Source: Umboniibacter marinipuniceus (GTDB lineage Bacteria; Pseudomonadota; Gammaproteobacteria; Pseudomonadales; DSM-25080). From it: a stretch of DNA of 64,000 nt. Below are positions 1-11,674 of this stretch, piece by piece. The stretch covers positions 124,001-188,000 of the forward strand of contig NZ_REFJ01000003.1 in NCBI RefSeq assembly GCF_003688415.1. The letters run 5' to 3'. Made by a program: the position numbers and the translations under genes. The notes under the pieces are model-generated. The model did not search any database. It was not told the origin of the DNA and was given only the letters and a program-made list of their open reading frames with translations. Position 1 is the first letter of the stretch. Every line of letters starts with the position of its first letter.

Positions 1-1
1 A

Positions 2-673
2 GTAAAAAGCTATGAGCTGGCGGGTGATCGACTCGATGTATTAAAGGGCGTCAACCTAAAAATTGATAGCAACGAATACGTCGCCCTCACCGGTCCTTCC
101 GGTTCCGGAAAGTCTACCTTAATGAATATTTTGGGGTGCCTTGACTCACCGTCCGAGGGCAACTATTTGCTTGCTGGTGATGATGTAAGTGGTTTAACCG
201 AAGACGAGCTTGCTGCCGCAAGAAACCAACGTATCGGTTTTATTTTTCAAAGCTTCAACTTGCTACCGCGGATGAGCGCACTTGATAACGTTGCTCAACC
301 GCTTGTTTTTCGCGGATTGGGACGAAAGGACCGGCTAAAGATTGCCCAAGCCGCACTTGAGCGCGTAGGACTAGGTGATCGGGTAGATCATCTACCTAAC
401 CAGCTCTCCGGAGGCCAACGACAGCGAGTTGCCGTGGCACGAGCCTTAGCGGGCGAACCGAGTATCCTGTTAGCGGATGAGCCTACTGGTAACCTAGACT
501 CAAAAACGACCGAAAGTATCATGGCACTCTTCGACGAACTTCATAACCAAGGTCAAACCATTATCATCGTGACCCACGAGCCGGAGATTGCCGCCCACTG
601 TCGCAGAGAAATCGTGCTTCGTGACGGCGAGATCGTTAAGGACGTAACCAAGGAGCCTGGCCATGTTCTTTGA
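2..673 (+). CDS. ABC transporter ATP-binding protein, MacB/LolD type (5' partial)
   Basis: This is the ATPase subunit of a MacB/LolD-family exporter and would power the permease encoded next. The frame is open from base 2, so the start codon lies left of the window. Walker A (GPSGSGKST) is read through bases 94-120, just before the ATG at 122, so that ATG cannot be the true start. Further on are the LSGGQ signature followed by [10 protein letters not shown], Walker B with DEPTGNLD, and the switch histidine in VTHEP. The stop overlaps the ATG of the permease gene by 11 bases, so the two are translationally coupled. The substrate cannot be told from sequence. A membrane fusion protein gene is expected just upstream, outside the window. 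Confidence 0.93.
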   Translation, partial: VKSYELAGDRLDVLKGVNLKIDSNEYVALTGPSGSGKSTLMNILGCLDSPSEGNYLLAGDDVSGLTEDELAAARNQRIGFIFQSFNLLPRMSALDNVAQPLVFRGLGRKDRLKIAQAALERVGLGDRVDHLPNQLSGGQRQRVAVARALAGEPSILLADEPTGNLDSKTTESIMALFDELHNQGQTIIIVTHEPEIAAHCRREIVLRDGEIVKDVTKEPGHVL

Positions 674-1886
674 GATCTTAAGGGCAGCTTTTCAAGCGGT
701 CAGAGCTAATGTGCTTCGCTCGGTACTCACTACTTTAGGTATTATCGTAGGAGTTGCTTCAACGATTGCTGTCGTGAGCGTCGTTCAGGGTTTTTCCATG
801 AGTATCAGCTCACAGTTCCAATCTCTCGGCAGCAACTCGCTGACGATTGAAGCGTACACACCCTTTTCCGAGCGAATGCAGGGCCAGTTTTCACGTTTAG
901 ACAACAGTGATCTCGAGGTCATTAAACAGCGAATAGACGGCATTTCCTATGTTACGCCAATTCTGTGGGTTTCGAGCGCTGCCGGCGGCGGCATCCGCTA
1001 TCGGACCAACACCTCGAGCGCTAACATTCTTGGGACGAGCAGCAGCTATATCTTTCTCGATGACTGGCTACCTCAACAGGGACGCTTTATTGGCTCCACT
1101 GATGACGATACCCGACGCAAGGTAGTTGTGATCGGCGAGAAGGTTCGCCAAGATCTCGAGCTTCCTGACGATCCACGCGGGGAGTTTATTCAACTCGCAG
1201 GTGAGTGGTTTAAAGTCGTGGGGATCATGGAAGAACGCGGTGAACTACTAGGTTTCAATCAAGATGACGTAGTTCTGGTACCCTACTCCGCAGCTGAAGC
1301 ATTGCTCGGAAGACAGCGCTTTGCAAATATTCAAATTCGCCTACGCGTTACAGACGTCACTCAACTCGATGCCACGAAACGAAAGATTGAACGCCTATTA
1401 CGTCAACATCGAGATTTAGCTCCTGGCGATGCCAACGATTTCAAAATCTCTACTGCTGACCAGCTACTTGAGTCATTCGAATCGGTCACCGACAGCATAA
1501 CCTTAGTCCTAGGTGGTATTGTTGCGATCTCGCTATTAGTTGGCGGTATTGGCATTATGAATATTATGCTTGTTTCAGTTACGGAACGTACCCGCGAGAT
1601 TGGCATCAATAAAGCCTTGGGCGCAACACGCTCTTTTATCCTTACCCAATTTTTAGCCGAAGCGATTGTGCTATGCCTTATCGGTGGGTTAATTGGCTTA
1701 GGGATTGGTTACTTGTTGGGCTTGGGCGTTGCTGCAATGATCCCCGGCTTCCCTTCCGCAGCCGTCCCGCTCTGGGCCATCTGGTTAGCGCTGGGCTTCT
1801 CGGTTTCTGTTGGCGTAGTGTTTGGTATTGTACCGGCAGCGAAAGCAGCAAACTTAAGTCCTATTGACGCCCTTCGTTACGAGTAG
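663..1886 (+). CDS. ABC transporter permease, MacB/FtsX family
   Basis: This is the inner-membrane permease of 407 residues that pairs with the upstream ATPase. One N-terminal membrane helix (about residues 18-42) is followed by a large periplasmic MacB-type core domain. Three C-terminal helices follow (about 280-400), with the FtsX-family stretch TERTREIGINKALGA between the first two. In E. coli MacB the ATPase and permease are one chain; here they are separate, as in the YknY/YknZ type. The gene starts inside the ATPase gene. The family moves lipids, peptides or macrolides out of the inner membrane or periplasm, and this sequence does not say which. Confidence 0.92.
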   Translation: MFFEILRAAFQAVRANVLRSVLTTLGIIVGVASTIAVVSVVQGFSMSISSQFQSLGSNSLTIEAYTPFSERMQGQFSRLDNSDLEVIKQRIDGISYVTPILWVSSAAGGGIRYRTNTSSANILGTSSSYIFLDDWLPQQGRFIGSTDDDTRRKVVVIGEKVRQDLELPDDPRGEFIQLAGEWFKVVGIMEERGELLGFNQDDVVLVPYSAAEALLGRQRFANIQIRLRVTDVTQLDATKRKIERLLRQHRDLAPGDANDFKISTADQLLESFESVTDSITLVLGGIVAISLLVGGIGIMNIMLVSVTERTREIGINKALGATRSFILTQFLAEAIVLCLIGGLIGLGIGYLLGLGVAAMIPGFPSAAVPLWAIWLALGFSVSVGVVFGIVPAAKAANLSPIDALRYE

Positions 1887-1922
1887 AACAAAGTCCAATC
1901 TACGCCCTTCCTTAGGTGTAGG

Positions 1923-1952
1923 CTTAGTGGTGGAAAAATTTCCTCCACTAAG
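1923..1952. terminator. Inverted repeat after the ABC transporter operon
   Basis: The arms CTTAGTGG and CCACTAAG are perfect. After one T-T mismatch the stem continues as GGAAA/TTTCC around a 2-nt centre. It starts 37 bases after the permease stop. There is no T-run on either side, so it may be a weak or factor-assisted terminator, an RNA-stabilising hairpin or a protein-binding site. Confidence 0.4.
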
Positions 1953-1986
1953 CGGCGATTTAGCTGTAAAGCCCGCTAGCATTCAT

Positions 1987-1992
1987 TATAAT
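1987..1992 (+). promoter_or_regulatory. Probable -10 element for leuS
   Basis: A perfect TATAAT lies 41 bases before the leuS ATG. The sequence 16-17 bases upstream (around CTGTAA) is only a weak match to a -35 box, so the call rests mainly on the -10 element and its position. Confidence 0.45.
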
Positions 1993-2032
1993 GACAAGTA
2001 TCTGTCGACAGCGACTCGCGAGAATTATTTGA

Positions 2033-4489
<2,457 letters not shown>

Positions 4490-4490
4490 C

Positions 4491-4994
4491 ATGAAATTGC
4501 TTACACGGATCGTTAGCCTATTAGTTTTATCGCTCGCCCTGTCAGCTTGTGGCTGGCAGTTGCGGGGGGACACAGCCACCTTGAATACTGAGGGGGTTAG
4601 TGTTGCAGTTGTGTCCCAGGTTAATAACCCAGTAGCCGCGGCATTGCGCGAGCAACTCACCCTGAGTCGCGCGCTAGCTGTTGAGGGGAGCGAAACACTG
4701 ACTATCGAGGTTGGGCGTATTCGCAAGGAAAAGCGTGTAGTGGCGGTGGATCAAATTGGTGAGGCTAGCGTGTATCGAATCACACTATCAACCGAAGTGA
4801 GCATGACCGACATGAATGGCGAGACCGTTTCAGCGGCAACGCGAATGAGTCAGTCAGGTAACTACAATTATGATAAGCGTATTCTAGATGCGATGACCGA
4901 AGAAGAGCTGTCTTTAGATCAACGCCTCGAACAACAACTCGCCCAGTCAATTGCCCGCAAAGCCACCATATTAGGGCGCAACCTAAGACCATGA
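4491..4994 (+). CDS. lptE: LPS-assembly lipoprotein LptE
   Basis: LptE is an outer-membrane lipoprotein that sits inside the LptD barrel and helps place lipopolysaccharide on the cell surface. The 167-residue product starts with a lipoprotein signal ending in LSAC, with Cys20 as the lipidated residue, followed by the family-typical GWQLRG. A start 42 bases further upstream is possible in frame. It would lie inside leuS and put extra residues before the signal peptide, so the ATG at 4491 is chosen. The identity also rests on position, since lptE between leuS and holA is conserved in gammaproteobacteria. Its stop overlaps the holA start as ATGA. Confidence 0.92.
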   Translation: MKLLTRIVSLLVLSLALSACGWQLRGDTATLNTEGVSVAVVSQVNNPVAAALREQLTLSRALAVEGSETLTIEVGRIRKEKRVVAVDQIGEASVYRITLSTEVSMTDMNGETVSAATRMSQSGNYNYDKRILDAMTEEELSLDQRLEQQLAQSIARKATILGRNLRP

Positions 4995-6010
4995 AGATTC
5001 AGCGTGAGGCACTCGAAAAAACCTTTCGATCTCAGCCACACGGGCTCTACTGGATTAGTGGCGATGAACCGCTGCTCAATATTGAAAGTGCTGACCTCAT
5101 TCGTCAACTTGCAAAGCATCAAGGCTATTTAGAGCGAGAGCGCTACGTCATGGAGCATAACAGTGACTGGGAGCCGATTATGGCTTCGGTTGGTAGCCTA
5201 TCCCTATTTGCCTCACAAAAGTTTATCGACATTCAATTCAACGCTAAGTTTAACGATAAATTTAAAGCGGCCTTAGCCTACCTGGTCGAACATCGTAACG
5301 ATGAGACACTAATTCTAGTTTCCACCGCAAAAGTTGAATCAAGTGCCACCAAAGCCAAGTGGTTCAAAGCGATTGAACAGCATGCTGTTCATCTTCCTAT
5401 CTGGCCAATCAAGTCCAGTGAATTCAAAGAGTGGTTAAGCTCACGACTCAAAGCTGAAGGTGTTCAGGTCGAAAATGACGCGCTTACGATGCTAGCGCAA
5501 CGAACAGAAGGTAATTTACTTGCCGCATCCCAGGAAATTTCGGCACTAAAGCTGCTTGATCACGGTGAGCTATTGACGACTGAAATAGTCCTCCAGGCAA
5601 CAGCCGATAGCGCGCGTTATGACGCCTTTCAGCTTATCGAACATGCCCTTAAAGGCGATATCAACGCTGCGGTTAGAGCGCTCTACGGGCTTCGTGGAGA
5701 GGGCACGGAACCCATAATTGTACTCAGCGCTATCGCCGCCAATATCCGTCAACTGATGGCCGTAAAAAAGCTGTTGGTGGCACGTAATGCCAATGATGGC
5801 GAACTAAAGCGTCTTGGCATCTTCTTCAACCGCGTTCACCTCATGCGAGAGGCGGCGAAACGATTAACCGCCGCATCACTCAAGGCCGCGCTTGAATATT
5901 GCGCGTCGGTAGATGAAAGCATCAAAACCAGTCAAGCTGACCGAGCTTGGCATCAGCTTGAACAGGTGTCCTTACTGCTTGCGGGTATGATGCCCGAAGA
6001 AGTTACTTAG
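4991..6010 (+). CDS. holA: DNA polymerase III subunit delta
   Basis: The delta subunit of the clamp loader opens the beta sliding clamp during DNA replication. The product has 339 residues, close to the 343 of E. coli HolA, with an N-terminal AAA+-like domain and an alpha-helical C-terminal domain. Recognisable stretches include GLYWISGDEPLLN near the start and LAQRTEGNLLAASQEISAL in the middle. The start overlaps the lptE stop by four bases (ATGA), so the two are translationally coupled. Confidence 0.95.
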   Translation: MKIQREALEKTFRSQPHGLYWISGDEPLLNIESADLIRQLAKHQGYLERERYVMEHNSDWEPIMASVGSLSLFASQKFIDIQFNAKFNDKFKAALAYLVEHRNDETLILVSTAKVESSATKAKWFKAIEQHAVHLPIWPIKSSEFKEWLSSRLKAEGVQVENDALTMLAQRTEGNLLAASQEISALKLLDHGELLTTEIVLQATADSARYDAFQLIEHALKGDINAAVRALYGLRGEGTEPIIVLSAIAANIRQLMAVKKLLVARNANDGELKRLGIFFNRVHLMREAAKRLTAASLKAALEYCASVDESIKTSQADRAWHQLEQVSLLLAGMMPEEVT

Positions 6011-6100
6011 TAAGTGCGCAAGTCACTAAATAAATGCGTAGCTAAGCGCTGCTTCGAATAGCTAAGACTTGAAACGAGCTTTAGCTACAACGCGCGGCAA

Positions 6101-7102
6101 TTAGTCTTGACTGAGCGTTGCTACCATCACTGCCTTAATCGTATGCAAGCGGTTCTCAGCTTGGTCAAAGACTACCGATTGGCGACCTTCGAACACACTA
6201 TCGCTAACTTCCATTGCGTCAATGCTATAACGCTGCTTTATGGCCTCCCCAACCTTCGTTTCGGTATTATGAAAGGCGGGCAAGCAATGTAGGAAGATCG
6301 TTTCCGCTTTACCCGTTTTCGCCATTAGCGCTTCATTTACTTGGTATGGAAGAAGAAGTGGCACGCGCTCATCCCATACTGATTCGGGCTCACCCATAGA
6401 GACCCATACATCGGTATAGATAACATCAGCACCAGCAACCATTGCATCGATGTCATTCGAAATCTGAATGCTTGCTCCACTCTCTTTAGCAAGTTCGCGA
6501 CATTGAGCGACGAGTGCCTCATCCGGTTGACAGCTAGCTGGCGCAGCAATTCGAAAATCAATACCTAATTTCGCCGCGCCAACCATGAGCGAATTCCCCA
6601 TATTGTTGCGGCCGTCGCCCAAGTAACAAAAAGCGACTTCATTCCATGGACGGTTCAGCTGTTCTTTTATTGTCAGCAGGTCGGCCAAAATTTGTGTAGG
6701 GTGAAACTCATCGGTTAGGCCGTTCCAAACAGGTACACCGGCATTCGCCGCAAGCGTCTCAACAATTTCCTGTCCATAGCCGCGGTATTGAATTCCATCG
6801 TACATACGTCCAAGTACGCGGGCGGTATCCGCGACCGTCTCTTTAGCTCCCATATGACCGCCCTGAGGGCCGATAAAGGTCACCTGAGCACCTTGATCAA
6901 AAGCAGCCACTTCAAAGGCACATCGGGTGCGAGTGGAGTCCTTTTCGAAGATCAAGGCAATATTCTTTCGCTTAAGACGTTGAACTTCTGTTCCATCTCG
7001 CTTCGCCGCCTTGAGCTCTGCCGCTAAATTAACCAAATCGTTGATTTCAGCAGCGCTAAAATCCAGCAGTTTCAAAAATGATCGACCGTGTAAACCTAGC
7101 AT
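6101..7102 (-). CDS. argF: Ornithine carbamoyltransferase
   Basis: The enzyme makes citrulline from ornithine and carbamoyl phosphate in arginine synthesis. The carbamoyl-phosphate loop STRTR is at residues 56-60, HPTQ follows in the middle, and the ornithine-side HCLP sits near residue 270. The product of 333 residues matches the E. coli ArgF/ArgI type (334). The open frame runs 27 bases further up to a TTG, but the ATG at 7102 has an AGGTGG ribosome-binding site just before it and fits the family N-terminus. Catabolic ArcB enzymes have the same length class. No arcA or arcC is nearby, so an anabolic role is favoured but not proven. Confidence 0.93.
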   Translation of the reverse strand: MLGLHGRSFLKLLDFSAAEINDLVNLAAELKAAKRDGTEVQRLKRKNIALIFEKDSTRTRCAFEVAAFDQGAQVTFIGPQGGHMGAKETVADTARVLGRMYDGIQYRGYGQEIVETLAANAGVPVWNGLTDEFHPTQILADLLTIKEQLNRPWNEVAFCYLGDGRNNMGNSLMVGAAKLGIDFRIAAPASCQPDEALVAQCRELAKESGASIQISNDIDAMVAGADVIYTDVWVSMGEPESVWDERVPLLLPYQVNEALMAKTGKAETIFLHCLPAFHNTETKVGEAIKQRYSIDAMEVSDSVFEGRQSVVFDQAENRLHTIKAVMVATLSQD

Positions 7103-7237
7103 ATCCCACCTAGTAAAATTCGTTATCAATAGTTCATACTAAGAAAGCGAGAGGCAATTGCAAGACAATCACTACGAAACTTTGTTATAACCTCAACAAC
7201 CGCAATTCATGTACTGCAGCGAAGGAGAGAAAATATC

Positions 7238-7909
7238 ATGTCACGCGTCTACGTCTGGGATAGAGCCGTTCGACTTAGCCACTGGCTACTTCCAGTACTT
7301 TTCGCTACCAGCTGGATAACTGCTGAGCTGGCGGCAGACAATTATGAATTCGCCGACTGGCATTATCGTAGTGGTTATGCCTTGATTGGCGTATTAACAT
7401 TCCGAGTCTGCTGGGGCCTTTGGGGGTCAAGCTATGCGCGCTTCAACTCTTGGGTTCTCAGCCCTATGCAAGCCTGGCGAGCTCGGATGGCTCCTCAACC
7501 GCTTTCATCAAGCCATGGTTTTTGGGGGAGCTACATGTCCCTCGCATTACTTTTACTGCTATCCTTTCAGACGATTAGCGGATTATTTAGCTTTGATACG
7601 GCGTTATATGTAGGCGGACCTTGGTCCGACAGCGTATCCAGCGAACTCGTTGCAACGCTCACCTCCCTGCATCACCTAAATTTTAACGCGCTTCAGTTAT
7701 TTGTATTGGTTCACATAGTTACCATCATTGGTTATCGGCTAATGATAAAAAAAGACTACCTAGGAGCCATGATTTCGGGTGACAAAGACCAGTCACTGTG
7801 CAATTCAAATACTCCCACTCAAGGCTTTAGTACTCTTGGACTAATCGTGGCCATAATTTTGGCCGGTGTGGCGGTAGGCGGCGCCAGCGGAATGATCGCT
7901 CCACCTTAG
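7238..7909 (+). CDS. Cytochrome b561/b6-type membrane protein
   Basis: This predicted four-helix membrane diheme cytochrome b has 223 residues. It begins with VWDRAVRLSHWLLP, where His15 is a likely heme ligand. A second histidine lies in WHYRSGY (about residue 43), and further histidines occur in SLHHLNF and LVHIVTIIGYR near the third and fourth helices. Such proteins pass electrons from quinol or another carrier to a periplasmic partner, often a cytochrome c'. A cytochrome c' gene lies about 2.4 kb away on the other strand, behind a peptidase gene. A GAAGGAGAG ribosome-binding site precedes the ATG. The electron partner is inferred only. Confidence 0.85.
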   Translation: MSRVYVWDRAVRLSHWLLPVLFATSWITAELAADNYEFADWHYRSGYALIGVLTFRVCWGLWGSSYARFNSWVLSPMQAWRARMAPQPLSSSHGFWGSYMSLALLLLLSFQTISGLFSFDTALYVGGPWSDSVSSELVATLTSLHHLNFNALQLFVLVHIVTIIGYRLMIKKDYLGAMISGDKDQSLCNSNTPTQGFSTLGLIVAIILAGVAVGGASGMIAPP

Positions 7910-8049
7910 ATAGAAAGTGATCAAAACTGTCTTAACTTAGGTATTAACCGTAGGCGAATTGTAGAGTCTAGCTAGCTTTGATACCCTCGTTCGGTTGATG
8001 TCGCTGCTGCATCTAGCAACGATGACTTACTTTATAGGAAATTATAATC

Positions 8050-10173
8050 ATGAAGAAGACTGCGATTGGCCTAGCCTTGCTAGCTTTTGTTGGCTGTACT
8101 TCCAACAGCAACAATAGCACTATTGAATACCCCGTTACTGCCAAAGGTGACGTTGTTGATACCTATTTTGGCCATCAAATCGCCGACCCATATCGCTGGC
8201 TTGAAGACGATATGAGCGAGGAAACCGCAGACTGGGTTCAGGCGGAGAATGAAGTTACCTTCAGCTACCTAAACCAAATCCCATTTCGTCAAGAACTCAA
8301 AGACCGCCTAACTGAACTGTGGAACTACGAAAAAGTTGGTGCCCCGTTCACCGAGGGCGACTACACCTACTGGTACCAAAACGACGGGCTACAGAATCAA
8401 TATGTTTTGTGGCGCCAAAAAGGCGAATCCGAGGCTGAAATCTTCCTCGACCCTAACCAATTTAGCGAAGATGGTACTACCTCTCTCGCTCAAGTCAGCT
8501 TTTCTGATGATGGTTCACTCGTTGCCTACTCTATCTCAGAAGGTGGCAGTGACTGGCGAAAAATCATTGTTATTGATGCTGAGACCAAGCAGCCAATAGA
8601 AGATACCTTGGTTGACGTAAAGTTCAGCGGAATCTCGTGGCTGGGCAATGAAGGTTTCTACTACTCAAGCTACGACAAGCCTGACGGCAGCGAACTTTCC
8701 GCTAAAACTGATCAACACAAGCTCTATTACCACCAGCTAGGCACATCACAAAGTAACGATCCGGTTATTTTTGGTGGCTCCGAAGCTGAGAAACATCGCT
8801 ATGTTGGTGGCGGCGTTTCTGACGATAATCGCTTCCTCTTCATCTCAGCATCGGTGTCTACTTCGGGTAATAAACTGTTTATGCTCGATCTAAGCGACCC
8901 CGAAGCTGAGCTCGTCACCATCCTCGACGATACCCGCTCTGATACCTACGTTATTGATAACGACGGAGCAAAGCTTTATTTGGTCACCAACCTCGACGCA
9001 CCAAATAAGCGCATTGTTACCGTTGATGCCAGCAACCCAACACCAGAAAACTGGGTGGATTTCATTGCTGAAACTGATAACGTCCTGTCGCCCTCTACCG
9101 GCTCAGGCTATTTCTTTGCGGAGTACATGGTTGACGCAATCTCACAAGTAAAGCAGTACGATTACGCCGGAAATTTCATCCGAGACATTGAGCTTCCCGG
9201 ACTAGGTAGTGTGGGTGGATTCTCTGCAAAAGATGATGCCACCACCATTTACTACAGTTTCACAAACTACAATACACCCGGGACTACGTATAGCTTCGAA
9301 CCGCATCAAGGCGTATCGGATGTCTACCGCGCCTCAGGCATTGAATTTGATGCCAGCGATTATGTTTCCGAACAAGTTTTCTATACCTCCAAGGATGGCA
9401 CAGAAGTGCCAATGATTATTACCCATAAACGCGGTATTGAACTTGATGGTACTAATCCAACTATTCTCTATGGCTACGGTGGTTTTAATATTTCACTCAC
9501 GCCAAGCTTCTCAGTTGCGAATGCCGTGTGGTTAGAGCAAGGCGGTGTTTACGCGGTTGCAAACCTCCGTGGCGGCGGTGAATACGGCAAAGAATGGCAC
9601 GACGCTGGCACGCAGCTACAGAAACAAAACGTGTTTGATGATTTCATCGCTGCAGCCGAATACCTAAATACTGCCGGCTATGCCAACTCTGATCACTTGG
9701 CCATCCGAGGTGGTTCAAATGGCGGTCTACTCGTTGGCGCAGTCATGACGCAACGCCCAGACCTCATGAAAGTAGCCCTTCCAGCAGTTGGCGTACTTGA
9801 TATGCTTCGCTATCACACCTTCACGGCGGGAGCGGGCTGGGCCTATGACTACGGTACCGCTGAGCAAAGCGAAGAGATGTTTAAGTATCTTCTAGGCTAC
9901 TCACCCGTTCACAACGTTAAGGAAGGCATTCCTTACCCTGCCACACTAATCACTACGGGTGATCACGACGATCGTGTAGTCCCTGCACACTCGTTCAAGT
10001 TTGCGGCGGAACTTCAAGCGAAGCAAGGCGGCACTAATCCGGTACTAATTCGTATCGAGACTAACGCGGGCCACGGCGCGGGTACACCGGTAAGTAAGAC
10101 CATCGAGCAGTACGCGGACATCTTTGGTTTCACCCTCTTCAACATGGGTGTCACTGAGCTCTCTGCTGACTAA
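8050..10173 (+). CDS. Prolyl oligopeptidase family (S9A) lipoprotein peptidase
   Basis: This serine peptidase probably cuts short proline-containing peptides in the periplasm. The 707-residue product has an N-terminal signal ending in FVGCTSN, so Cys16 is a likely lipidation site. A beta-propeller domain (about 60-430) precedes an alpha/beta-hydrolase domain. The catalytic triad is visible: Ser556 in GGSNGG, Asp641 in DHDDRVVP and His675 in NAGHG. The domain order and [12 protein letters not shown] before the hydrolase fold fit the S9A group. The gene stands alone and is closed by a strong terminator at 10250-10280. Confidence 0.93.
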   Translation: MKKTAIGLALLAFVGCTSNSNNSTIEYPVTAKGDVVDTYFGHQIADPYRWLEDDMSEETADWVQAENEVTFSYLNQIPFRQELKDRLTELWNYEKVGAPFTEGDYTYWYQNDGLQNQYVLWRQKGESEAEIFLDPNQFSEDGTTSLAQVSFSDDGSLVAYSISEGGSDWRKIIVIDAETKQPIEDTLVDVKFSGISWLGNEGFYYSSYDKPDGSELSAKTDQHKLYYHQLGTSQSNDPVIFGGSEAEKHRYVGGGVSDDNRFLFISASVSTSGNKLFMLDLSDPEAELVTILDDTRSDTYVIDNDGAKLYLVTNLDAPNKRIVTVDASNPTPENWVDFIAETDNVLSPSTGSGYFFAEYMVDAISQVKQYDYAGNFIRDIELPGLGSVGGFSAKDDATTIYYSFTNYNTPGTTYSFEPHQGVSDVYRASGIEFDASDYVSEQVFYTSKDGTEVPMIITHKRGIELDGTNPTILYGYGGFNISLTPSFSVANAVWLEQGGVYAVANLRGGGEYGKEWHDAGTQLQKQNVFDDFIAAAEYLNTAGYANSDHLAIRGGSNGGLLVGAVMTQRPDLMKVALPAVGVLDMLRYHTFTAGAGWAYDYGTAEQSEEMFKYLLGYSPVHNVKEGIPYPATLITTGDHDDRVVPAHSFKFAAELQAKQGGTNPVLIRIETNAGHGAGTPVSKTIEQYADIFGFTLFNMGVTELSAD

Positions 10174-10249
10174 ACGGGAATCACTTTTTTCAGATGCTCA
10201 GTCATAGCTTGCTAAGGCTGAGCACTAAGCGAAAAGCTGAATACCGACC

Positions 10250-10280
10250 AAAAAAAACCGCCCTAACAGGCGGTTTTTTT
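10250..10280. terminator. Bidirectional rho-independent terminator
   Basis: The stem AAAACCGCC/GGCGGTTTT surrounds a short loop, with an A-run on the left and a T-run on the right. It lies between the convergent S9 peptidase and cytochrome c' genes and can stop transcription from both sides. Confidence 0.92.
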
Positions 10281-10345
10281 GCTTTGAGCTGGATCGACTA
10301 AGATCCAAGTCAAACTGAACTAAGCCCTTAACAGGCGCTAAGCGA

Positions 10346-10783
10346 TTAGTCAGCTTTGAACTGATCGTGGCAACCTTTACAGGTTTGCGCCATTGCACCA
10401 AACTCGCGACGCGGGAATTCGTCCGCATCATCTAGAGCTAATGCTAAGGTAGCGCTTGTTGCCTGAAACTCTTCCATAACAGTATCAAAATCCGCGCGAT
10501 CCGTTTGGTAGGCTACTAGCGCGTCCGTTCCGTCAACACCCACGCTCTCATCGCTAAATGTATGCGGTGCTACCAGGGCAAGTTGGGCGATGGTGTCGGC
10601 GGCTAATTGAGCAGCTGGCTGATTGTAGTCAATACGACCCCGAGCCATGCCAGCCAATGTACCCATCTGTTTACCTACCACGGTGTAAACCGATTGGCGA
10701 TAGTCTATGGTGCGTTCAACTTCTTCATTTGCCAATACCGGCGTGGCAACAAGTAGCGCCAGTGCCAAAACTGATTTGTTCAT
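10346..10783 (-). CDS. Cytochrome c' (c-556 type)
   Basis: This small periplasmic c-type cytochrome has 145 residues. A Sec signal (MNKSVLALALLVATPVLA) leads the chain. The heme-attachment motif CKGCH is at residues 135-139, near the C-terminus as in the cytochrome c' four-helix family. RQSVYTVVGKQM near the N-terminus carries a Met that could be the sixth ligand, as in low-spin c-556 forms. Its role could be electron transfer or binding of small gases such as NO. The cytochrome b561-type gene at 7238 is a plausible but non-adjacent partner. Confidence 0.9.
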   Translation of the reverse strand: MNKSVLALALLVATPVLANEEVERTIDYRQSVYTVVGKQMGTLAGMARGRIDYNQPAAQLAADTIAQLALVAPHTFSDESVGVDGTDALVAYQTDRADFDTVMEEFQATSATLALALDDADEFPRREFGAMAQTCKGCHDQFKAD

Positions 10784-10859
10784 AGTAGCCTCGTTATTTT
10801 AATCTCAAATAAGCCAGTGTAGAGGGCAAAGCTATCAGGTCAATAGGTAGTCCTAACAG

Positions 10860-11477
10860 TTAACGCGCTACAACCCAGAGTACCTCAGCATCATCCTCGC
10901 CACAGCTAACCAGTGCGTGCCCCATCCGTGAATCAAAGTACATACAGTCACCGGTGTTAAGTTGCAACGGCTCATAGTGTTCAGAATACACGGCGACAGG
11001 GCCGTTCAATACCCATAAAAATTCTTCACCGTCATGGCGTACCCACTCGCCAAACTCATCAAAGCTGCGAGCTCTTACCGTCGTCCTAAAAGGGACCATT
11101 TTACGCTGTGATAATTCGGTACAGAGTAGCTCGTGCTCGTAGGTCGCCGTTGGATGCGCTTGCCCCTCTCCCGCTAAGGTCCAAGTGCGACGTGCTGCTC
11201 CGTCTACCGACGCTGGTGCGGTGCGAAATAACTGCGGAATATCAATGGATAAGCCTGCGACCAATCGCTGAACAACTTGGAAAGTTGGCGAGAGCTGTTG
11301 GTTCTCTATCTTCGATAACGTAGAACGAGCCACGCCGGTCATTTCCGCGACATCCGCTAGGGTAAGGTTATGACTCAAACGAATCTCTCTCAGGCGCTCA
11401 CCCAGCACGAGCGGCTGGACAAACTCCGCTTCTTCATTCTTGGTTCGCTCTAAGACGCCACCGGATAATTCACTCAC
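10860..11477 (-). CDS. XRE-family regulator with C-terminal cupin domain
   Basis: This predicted transcription factor of 205 residues has an N-terminal helix-turn-helix of the XRE/SinR type (LGERLREIRLSHNLTLADVAEMTGVARSTLSKIENQ) and a C-terminal cupin barrel (about 120-200) that usually binds a small effector. The open frame begins at a TTG at 11507, but a GTG at 11477 has GAGGGA six bases before it and is taken as the start. It is divergent from gcvP. The shared 197-bp region holds palindromes that could be its operators, so control of glycine cleavage and of itself is likely but inferred. Confidence 0.88.
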   Translation of the reverse strand: MSELSGGVLERTKNEEAEFVQPLVLGERLREIRLSHNLTLADVAEMTGVARSTLSKIENQQLSPTFQVVQRLVAGLSIDIPQLFRTAPASVDGAARRTWTLAGEGQAHPTATYEHELLCTELSQRKMVPFRTTVRARSFDEFGEWVRHDGEEFLWVLNGPVAVYSEHYEPLQLNTGDCMYFDSRMGHALVSCGEDDAEVLWVVAR

Positions 11478-11490
11478 AAAAATTCCCTCA

Positions 11491-11502
11491 ATGTTCGAAC
11501 AT
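11491..11502. promoter_or_regulatory. Palindrome ATGTTCGAACAT, candidate operator
   Basis: A perfect 12-bp palindrome lies 14 bases before the GTG start of the XRE-cupin gene. The position suits autoregulation. No binding evidence is available from sequence alone. Confidence 0.4.
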
Positions 11503-11529
11503 GACAATTACTTATTATTGATTCTACTC

Positions 11530-11576
11530 CTATCCGATAGACAAGCGCAAAACCAATGTTTCTTATCGGAAACATT
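11530..11576. promoter_or_regulatory. Two inverted repeats in the regulator-gcvP region
   Basis: CTATCCGATAG (11530-11540) is an odd-centred palindrome. The perfect 8-bp arms AATGTTTC (11555-11562) and GAAACATT (11569-11576) surround TTATCG. The second pair shares the outer ATGTT/AACAT letters with the palindrome at 11491, and both inner parts contain TATC followed by a G. They lie about 100-145 bases before the gcvP start, where a regulator or polymerase would bind. Confidence 0.4.
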
Positions 11577-11674
11577 TACATTGAGTTGTGAACCATTGAT
11601 TGCTAGGATTCGTTCAAACTTAAAACACGATTAGCTATTGCGGCTAGTTAATAGGTCTATTTGCGGAGTGATAC

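Noticed and set aside
112-673. A complete short ATPase starting at 122
   Set aside because: The Walker A motif lies upstream of that ATG in the same frame, so the gene is truncated by the window edge.
7102-7170. ArgR box upstream of ornithine carbamoyltransferase
   Set aside because: ATGAACTATTGATAA near 7120-7137 resembles half of an ARG box, but the second half is poor and no tandem box is present.
11508-11674. Glycine riboswitch before gcvP
   Set aside because: The leader is short and I could not find the tandem aptamer core or conserved purine-rich junctions. The dyads there look like protein-binding sites.
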